A stretch of DNA of 64,000 nucleotides from Paraburkholderia sacchari (GTDB lineage: Bacteria; Pseudomonadota; Gammaproteobacteria; Burkholderiales; Burkholderiaceae), in the NCBI RefSeq assembly GCF_000785435.2, contig NZ_JTDB02000005.1, positions 248,001 through 312,000 on the forward strand. Direction: 5' to 3'. Made by a program: the position numbers and the translations under genes. Below, in pieces: positions 58,810 to 64,000 of the stretch. Numbering within the stretch: position 1 is the stretch's first letter; every line of letters begins with the position of its first letter. The notes below the pieces were generated by a model. That model saw nothing but the letters and a program-made list of their open reading frames with translations, ran no database searches and was not told where the DNA came from.

Positions 58810-60164
58810 TCGTCGGCGCGGGTCCGGCGGGTGTGCGCTGTGCGCAGACGCTGCTGGCCGCGGGTATCCGCCCTACGCTGATCGACGAAGGCCGTCGCGA
58901 CGGTGGCCAGATCTATCGACGTCAGCCGGAAGGCTTCACGCGCCCCTATGCGAAGCTCTACGGCACCGAGGCGGCGCGCGCGCAGGATCTGCACGAAACT
59001 TTCGCAGGTGTGCGGGTGCAGATCGACTATCGGCCGCAGACTCTGGCGTGGAATGTGTGGGACCGCAAGCTGCATATCGTGCGCGACGCTCACGCGAGCG
59101 CCCTCGATTACGATGCGCTGATCCTGTGTCCTGGCGCGACCGATCGCCTGATGCCGGTGAAGGGCTGGCAGTTCGCGGGCACCTATAGCCTGGGCGCGGC
59201 GCAGATCGCCCTGAAATCGCAGGCCTGTTCGATCGGACGGCGCGTGGTGTTCATGGGCACGGGGCCGCTGCTGTATCTTGTGGCAAGCCAATACGTGCAG
59301 GCGGGCGCGCAGGTTGCGGCCGTGCTCGATACGTCGGCGGCGAATGCGCGCATTCGCGCATTGCCGAAGCTGTTAGCGCGCTTCGACGTACTGCGCAAGG
59401 GTAGTGCGCTGGTTGCATCGCTCAAACGTGCGCGCGTCAAGATGCATAGCGGCATAGAGCCTGTCGAGATTGTTGGCAAGCCTGATGAAGGTGTGCAGGC
59501 CGTGCGCTTTCGCAATGCGAGCGGCGCGATCGAGCAGATCGAGTGCGACGCCATCGGCATGGGTTATCACCTGAAACCGGAAACGCAACTGGCCGATCTC
59601 GCGCGCTGTGCGTTCCACTTCGATGCGCAGACGCGTCAATGGCTGCCGAAGATCGACGAACTTGGGCGCAGCAGCGAACCCGGCGTCTATCTGGCAGGCG
59701 ACGGCGTGCGTGTGCTGGGCGCGGATGGCGCGGAAAACGCCGGTCGCCTTGCCGCGTACGCCGCGCTGATCGATCTGGGCCACAAACCTCAGGCGGATGT
59801 GCTCGAGGCGCTCAAGAAGGCGCAGCGCCGCATGGACCGCTTTCGCGAAGGGCTCGCACAGGCCTTCGTGTGGCCCGCGGATCAAGCGGCGAAGTTGCCG
59901 GACGAAACGGTCGTGTGCCGCTGCGAAGGCATCACGGCAGGCGAATTGCGCCGGGTGATTCGCGACGAGGGCGCGCAGGAAGCGAACCGTGCGAAGGCGC
60001 TGAGCCGTGTCGGCATGGGGCGGTGCCAGGGGCGCTATTGCGGCCACGCCGGTGCGGAAATCATTGCGGCCGCCGCGTGCGTGCCGCTCGAGCAGGTGGG
60101 CCGTCTGCGCGGTCAAGCGCCGGTGAAGCCGCTGGCAATTGCGACTGTGGAGGATACGGAGTGA
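58788..60164 (+). CDS. NAD(P)/FAD subunit of an HcnABC-like dehydrogenase (HcnB-like)
   Basis: Protein of 458 residues. N-terminal VVIVGAGPAGVRCAQTLLAAG (about 6-26, split), a second GRRVVFMGTGPLLY nucleotide site, and a C-terminal BFD-like [2Fe-2S] motif (VVCRCEGITAGELR, then GRCQGRYCGH). It relays electrons from the FAD subunit. The substrate (opine, hydroxyproline) is inferred from family only. Confidence 0.88.
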   Translation: MGGPRVVIVGAGPAGVRCAQTLLAAGIRPTLIDEGRRDGGQIYRRQPEGFTRPYAKLYGTEAARAQDLHETFAGVRVQIDYRPQTLAWNVWDRKLHIVRDAHASALDYDALILCPGATDRLMPVKGWQFAGTYSLGAAQIALKSQACSIGRRVVFMGTGPLLYLVASQYVQAGAQVAAVLDTSAANARIRALPKLLARFDVLRKGSALVASLKRARVKMHSGIEPVEIVGKPDEGVQAVRFRNASGAIEQIECDAIGMGYHLKPETQLADLARCAFHFDAQTRQWLPKIDELGRSSEPGVYLAGDGVRVLGADGAENAGRLAAYAALIDLGHKPQADVLEALKKAQRRMDRFREGLAQAFVWPADQAAKLPDETVVCRCEGITAGELRRVIRDEGAQEANRAKALSRVGMGRCQGRYCGHAGAEIIAAAACVPLEQVGRLRGQAPVKPLAIATVEDTE

Positions 60165-61342
60165 GACGCGCGCAAGCCGATGTATTGATCGTGGGTGGCG
60201 GCTTCATGGGCGCCGCCGCGGCGTTTTTCCTGCGTCGCCGCGGCAAATCGGTGGTATTGCTCGAACGCCAGTTGATCGGCCAGCAGGCGAGCGGCACGAA
60301 TTTCGGCAACGTCCGCCGCCAGGGACGACTGCTGGGGCAATTGCCGCTGGCCAATCGTTCGCGTGAAATCTGGCTGCGCATGCGCGAACTGATTGGCCAC
60401 GACGCCGAACTTCTGATGTCGGGGCATTTGCGCGTGTGTTATCGCTCCGAGCAGGCCGATATGTTCGAAACCTATGCGCGCGAAGCGAAGCAATACGATC
60501 TCGATCTGGAAATGCTGCACGGAGAGGCCTTGCGCAAGCGCTTTCCGTTTATCGGGCCCGAAGTGCTGGCCGGGTCGTATGCGCCGATCGACGGTCATGC
60601 GAATCCACGTCTGGCCGCCCCCGCATTCGGGCGTGCCGCTGCGAAACTCGGCGCACAGATATTCGAAAACACCGATATTGTCTCGGTCGAAAAAGAAGGT
60701 AATGAATTTCGCGCGACCAGCGCCGACGGTCGCACGTTTCACGCGCCGGTTTTGCTGATTACCGCGGGCGCATGGGGCAGCACATTGAGCGAGCAATTCG
60801 GCGAACCGGTGCCGATTGCCGTGCATGGCCCGCAAATGGCCGTTACCGAGCCGGTGCCGTACAGCATCGCGCCGGCGGTGGGCGTCTCGTCGCCGCAGAT
60901 CGCAGAGGTGGTGTATTTCCGTCAGGTAGCGCGCGGCAATATCGTGATTGGCGGCTGCGCGCGCGGGCCCGCATTTCTCGACGCGCGTCGCGCGAAAGTG
61001 CTGCCGCAAAGCACGCTGCTGCAATTTCGCCAGGCGCAGCGCGTGGCGCCCGCGCTCAAGCGCCTCAATATCATTCGCGTCTGGAGCGGCGTGGAAGGCT
61101 ATATGCCCGACGATCGGCCGATCATGGGTGCTAGCGGCACCACGAGCGGCCTGTTCTATGCGTTCGGTTTCTGCGGTCACGGCTTTCAGCTCGGGCCAGG
61201 CGTGGGCGACACGATGGCTGAATTGATCGACACGGGGGCGACTTCCACGCCAATCGACCTGTTCGATATTCGCCGGTTTGCGGCGTTTAAATCGTCCGAA
61301 GGCGGCCCTCAAGCTGCGCCGCAATCGGTTCCGACCACTTGA
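60161..61342 (+). CDS. FAD-dependent catalytic subunit (HcnC/D-amino acid dehydrogenase-like)
   Basis: Protein of 393 residues. FAD motif DVLIVGGGFMGAAAAFFLRRRG (split), SGTNFGNVRRQGR, and GLFYAFGFCGHGFQLGPGVGD. GTG start in a GTGA overlap with the previous gene, with GGAGGATAC upstream. Together with the two preceding genes it forms a three-subunit amine or imino acid dehydrogenase fed by the ABC transporter. Confidence 0.87.
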   Translation: MRRAQADVLIVGGGFMGAAAAFFLRRRGKSVVLLERQLIGQQASGTNFGNVRRQGRLLGQLPLANRSREIWLRMRELIGHDAELLMSGHLRVCYRSEQADMFETYAREAKQYDLDLEMLHGEALRKRFPFIGPEVLAGSYAPIDGHANPRLAAPAFGRAAAKLGAQIFENTDIVSVEKEGNEFRATSADGRTFHAPVLLITAGAWGSTLSEQFGEPVPIAVHGPQMAVTEPVPYSIAPAVGVSSPQIAEVVYFRQVARGNIVIGGCARGPAFLDARRAKVLPQSTLLQFRQAQRVAPALKRLNIIRVWSGVEGYMPDDRPIMGASGTTSGLFYAFGFCGHGFQLGPGVGDTMAELIDTGATSTPIDLFDIRRFAAFKSSEGGPQAAPQSVPTT

Positions 61343-61347
61343 TTCGT

Positions 61348-61752
61348 ATGCACGCCACGCTACACGTTCCGATGCCTTCGGTCGCGCGGTGCACCGATGA
61401 AGCAACATCCACAGCGACGACGCACGCGGTGCAACGCGCGCTCGATTTCATCGACGCCTGCTTTGCCGAACCCATTACGCTGGCCGATCTCGCAGACGCG
61501 GCGGGCCTGAGCATTTCGCGTTTCGCGGCGCGCTTTAGCGGAGAGGTTGGCGTATCGCCGCGGCAATATGTGCGTATCGTGCGCGTGCGCCATGCCCAAC
61601 GTCTGCTGCGTCGCGGCGTCTCGCCTTCGCTTGTGGCAGCAGAAGTGGGTTTCTTCGATCAAAGCCATTTGTGCCGTCATTTCAAGCGTGTGCTTGGGCG
61701 TACGCCGGTCGAATGGCTCAATGCAGGCGCACCGGCAGACTCAGACGCCTGA
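61348..61752 (+). CDS. Short AraC family regulator (DNA-binding domain only)
   Basis: Protein of 134 residues. Only the double helix-turn-helix is present: FAEPITLADLADAAGLSISR and SLVAAEVGFFDQSHLCRHFKR near the end. No effector domain. ATG 61348 is used. Its 3' end overlaps the convergent Lrp gene by 12 nt. It may control the preceding operon. Confidence 0.82.
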   Translation: MHATLHVPMPSVARCTDEATSTATTHAVQRALDFIDACFAEPITLADLADAAGLSISRFAARFSGEVGVSPRQYVRIVRVRHAQRLLRRGVSPSLVAAEVGFFDQSHLCRHFKRVLGRTPVEWLNAGAPADSDA

Positions 61753-62268
61753 ATCCGGTTTCGAACTGAACAGCGCTTCGAGCGGCCAGCGATCCTTCAC
61801 GAATGGCGTGCGCATGATGACGTAGCTGAAATAGCGCTCGATGCCGATATCGCGTTCCAGCAGGCCTTCGATCACGCTCTGATAGTGATGCACGCTGCGC
61901 GTGACGAACTTAAGCAGATAATCGTAGCCGCCGCTCGCAAGATGACATTCGACGATTTCGTCGACAGGACGAATCGCGGCCTCGAATTTCGCAAAATCCT
62001 CGCGCCGATGATCGGCCAGCGTGACTTCGGTAAAGACGATCTGCACGTCGCCGAGTTTCTCGATCTGGATTTGCGCACCATAACCCGCAATATATCCGGC
62101 TTTTTCCAGTCTCTTCACGCGCGTGAGGCACGGACTGGGAGATAGTCCCACGGCTTCCGCCAACTCGACATTCGTCATGCGGCCTTTCTTTTGCAATTGC
62201 GAAAGGATGCGCAAGTCGATGCGGTCGAGTTTGCTGTCGCCGTGAAGCATCATGATCGGTTCGCTCAT
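61741..62268 (-). CDS. Lrp/AsnC family regulator
   Basis: Protein of 175 residues. Helix-turn-helix NVELAEAVGLSPSPCLTRVKRL (split over about 33-54) and a C-terminal RAM domain (ECHLASGGYDYLLKFV). It likely senses an amino acid and controls the nearby amine or aminotransferase genes. Starts ATG 62268. Confidence 0.9.
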   Translation of the reverse strand: MSEPIMMLHGDSKLDRIDLRILSQLQKKGRMTNVELAEAVGLSPSPCLTRVKRLEKAGYIAGYGAQIQIEKLGDVQIVFTEVTLADHRREDFAKFEAAIRPVDEIVECHLASGGYDYLLKFVTRSVHHYQSVIEGLLERDIGIERYFSYVIMRTPFVKDRWPLEALFSSKPDSGV

Positions 62269-62385
62269 AAAAAAGCCGCAAGATCCGGGGCGAATCTCGC
62301 GGCGGGAGACAAACCGATGTTATCACGCACGCTATTTTGAAAGCGCGCGTGAATTGCGTAAAAACACCAGAATGGCTTGACGAAT

Positions 62386-63765
62386 TTACGAGAGCGCCGC
62401 GCGCACTTCGCGATCTTCGAGCACGTCGTCCAGCGTGTGCTTCAAGCGCGTGAACAACTGCTCGAATTCCGCTTCGCCATAGCAGAGCGCAGGCGCGAAG
62501 CCGAGAATATTGTCGCCGAATGCACGGAACACCAGACGGTTGCGCCAGGCCGCCGCGGCTATACGCTCGGAGAGCTTGAGCGACGCGTCGAAGCGCGCAC
62601 GCGTTGATTTGTTGGCCACGAGTTCGAGTGCGCCCAGCACGCCGCGATGACGCGAATCGCCGACGAGCGGATGATCGAGCAACGCATCGAGCCCGGCGGC
62701 AAAACGCGGCGCGAGCGCCTGCGCATTGGTGAGCAGGCCCCCTTCGTGATAAAGGCGCAAAACTTCGAGGCCGATCGCGGCGCTCACGGGATGCGCCGAA
62801 TAGGTCTGGCCGTGACCGACGATGGCCGTATCGCCCTTGTCGCCCGCGATGCCTTGATAGACCGCGTCGGACATGAGCACCGCGCCCATCGGCGCGTAGC
62901 CGGAGGTGAGGCCCTTCGCGACCGTCATCAAATCCGGTTCCACGTCTTCGGCTTCGCAGGCGAACAGCGGGCCTGTGCGGCCAAAACCGGTAATGACCTC
63001 GTCGGCGACGAACAGGATATCGAGGCGGCGGCACGCATCGCGCATCGCCCTGAGCCAGCCGGGCGGCGGCACGATCACGCCGCCGGAACCTTGAATCGGC
63101 TCGCAGAAAAATGCGGCCACGTTGTCGGCGCCGAGTTGCGCGACCTTCGCTTCGAGCGCGCCGACCGACGCGGCGATGAGCGCCGCATCGTCGTCGCCGT
63201 CTTCGCGGCGGTACGCGTAAGGCGAGGGCAGATGATGCTGATTAGGCAGCGGCAGATCGAAGTTGCGATGAAACGCGGGCAAGGCGGTCAGGCCGGCGCC
63301 GACCGATGACGAGCCGTGGTAACCGCGTTCGAGCGCGATCATCTGTTTCTTCGCGGGACGTCCCGTGGCGTTGAAATAGTGCGTGATAAAGCGGATGGCA
63401 GAGTCGACGGCATCCGAGCCACCCAGCGTGAAATAGACATGCTGGAGCGACGAGGGCGTGAGTTCGACGAGCTTTTTCGCCAACTCGATCGCCGGTTCCG
63501 ACGAAAAGTGGAAATACGTCGTTGCATACGGCAAACGCGTCATTTGGCGCGTGGCGGCTTCGACGATGCTTTGCTGGCCGTAGCCGACATTTACGCACCA
63601 GAGGCCGGAAAAGGCGTCGAGCAGTTCGTTGCCGTCGATATCGCGTAGATACGCGCCCTGGCCCGATTCGAGTACGGTCGCGCCGCGCGCTTCATGCGCG
63701 CGGTAATTGATCACAGGGTGAATCAGATGCTTGCGATCGGCTTCGATAAGCGGCGAATTTGACAT
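62386..63765 (-). CDS. Class III (omega) aminotransferase
   Basis: Protein of 459 residues. FSGLWCVNVGYGQQSI near 53-68, TYFHFSS, the PLP-pocket ERGYHGSS, the substrate loop DEVITGFGRTG, and the Schiff-base Lys in TVAKGLTSGYAPMGA. Such enzymes move amino groups from putrescine, beta-alanine or similar to pyruvate or 2-oxoglutarate. It is downstream of and convergent in function with the amine cluster; transcribed toward the Lrp gene. Confidence 0.9.
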   Translation of the reverse strand: MSNSPLIEADRKHLIHPVINYRAHEARGATVLESGQGAYLRDIDGNELLDAFSGLWCVNVGYGQQSIVEAATRQMTRLPYATTYFHFSSEPAIELAKKLVELTPSSLQHVYFTLGGSDAVDSAIRFITHYFNATGRPAKKQMIALERGYHGSSSVGAGLTALPAFHRNFDLPLPNQHHLPSPYAYRREDGDDDAALIAASVGALEAKVAQLGADNVAAFFCEPIQGSGGVIVPPPGWLRAMRDACRRLDILFVADEVITGFGRTGPLFACEAEDVEPDLMTVAKGLTSGYAPMGAVLMSDAVYQGIAGDKGDTAIVGHGQTYSAHPVSAAIGLEVLRLYHEGGLLTNAQALAPRFAAGLDALLDHPLVGDSRHRGVLGALELVANKSTRARFDASLKLSERIAAAAWRNRLVFRAFGDNILGFAPALCYGEAEFEQLFTRLKHTLDDVLEDREVRAALS

Positions 63766-63939
63766 GGCGAAACGTCTCTGTTGAGCGAAGTTGGCGATCG
63801 CTCGATATTAGCGGCAGAGCGGCCTGGACGTATGTGGAAATCGGCTCTGAAACAGCAGCTTTACACTATTTTCAAGGCCTGTTCGGCATGTTATGCCGGG
63901 TGCTATTTAGCGTATCGTGTTACGCAAACAATAAGTAAG

Positions 63940-64000
63940 ACGTTCAGGATTGCCGCGATTGCGGGTGACGGCATCGGCCAGGAAGCCACGCCCGAGAGCG
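63940..64000 (+). pseudogene. 5' edge of a tartrate/isopropylmalate dehydrogenase-like gene without a normal start
   Basis: The frame reads TFRIAAIAGDGIGQEATPES to the window end, the N-terminus of TtuC/LeuB-type dehydrogenases. In-frame codons upstream are SKT/ISKT with no ATG, GTG or TTG for more than 40 bases. The start codon is either lost or is a rare one such as ATA at 63931. The rest is outside the window. Confidence 0.55.

Overview
The window is GC-rich chromosomal DNA from a Burkholderiaceae bacterium, most likely Paraburkholderia, Caballeronia or a close relative. This follows from the protein types (red-type form IC RuBisCO operon with CbbX, CIO-type bd oxidase, NCS2 permease, HcnABC-like dehydrogenase, MocR and LysR regulators) and from codon use. 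I saw no rRNA, tRNA, CRISPR array, complete insertion sequence or replication origin.

Layout. 1-5.3 kb: 5'-proximal part of a HutC-type GntR regulator with a palindromic operator, an APC permease, and a divergent two-gene isoquinoline-1-oxidoreductase-like molybdoenzyme (iorAB). 5.3-12.9 kb: two paralogous LysR genes flank a ClpG/ClpK-like stand-alone disaggregase, a DUF1003-like membrane protein and a small hypothetical; then a bestrophin-like channel. 12.9-20.8 kb: low-oxygen respiration genes: cioBA quinol oxidase, YdeP-like molybdopterin oxidoreductase, a MocR regulator and a NirC-type transporter. A 17-bp dyad, CCGAT-N7-ATCGG, recurs only in the intergenic DNA of the ClpG, YdeP/MocR and nirC loci.

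20.9-34.6 kb: cbbR and the divergent Calvin-Benson-Bassham operon cbbLSXFPTZGKAEY. It supplies RuBisCO, its activase, phosphoribulokinase, FBPase, transketolase, GAPDH, PGK, aldolase, epimerase and two HAD phosphatases that clear 2-phosphoglycolate and xylulose bisphosphate. Several hairpins and a decayed 12-bp coding repeat lie in its untranslated parts.

34.6-38.3 kb: a degraded hot spot. Remnants of a hydantoinase, of an FCD-type GntR regulator, and of a dapA-like gene fused to an aldehyde dehydrogenase tail surround a lower-GC insert. The insert encodes two PAAR-type type VI secretion tip proteins, an M35-like metallopeptidase, a secreted putative immunity protein and a truncated second secreted protein.

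38.3-46.5 kb: xanthine/urate permease, two small stress-type proteins, OsmC, an orphan two-partner-secretion transporter (TpsB), pirin and pyruvate kinase.

46.7-64 kb: amine/amino-acid catabolism arranged around a PuuR-like XRE-cupin regulator. Leftward: GNAT, an internally deleted hydroxyacid dehydrogenase, SSADH, an aspartoacylase-like hydrolase and a cupin. Rightward: aldehyde dehydrogenase, haloacid dehalogenase, PuuB-like oxidase, a polar amino acid ABC transporter, an HcnABC-like three-subunit dehydrogenase, a short AraC regulator, an Lrp regulator and a class III aminotransferase. The window ends inside a tartrate/isopropylmalate dehydrogenase-like reading frame with no normal start codon.
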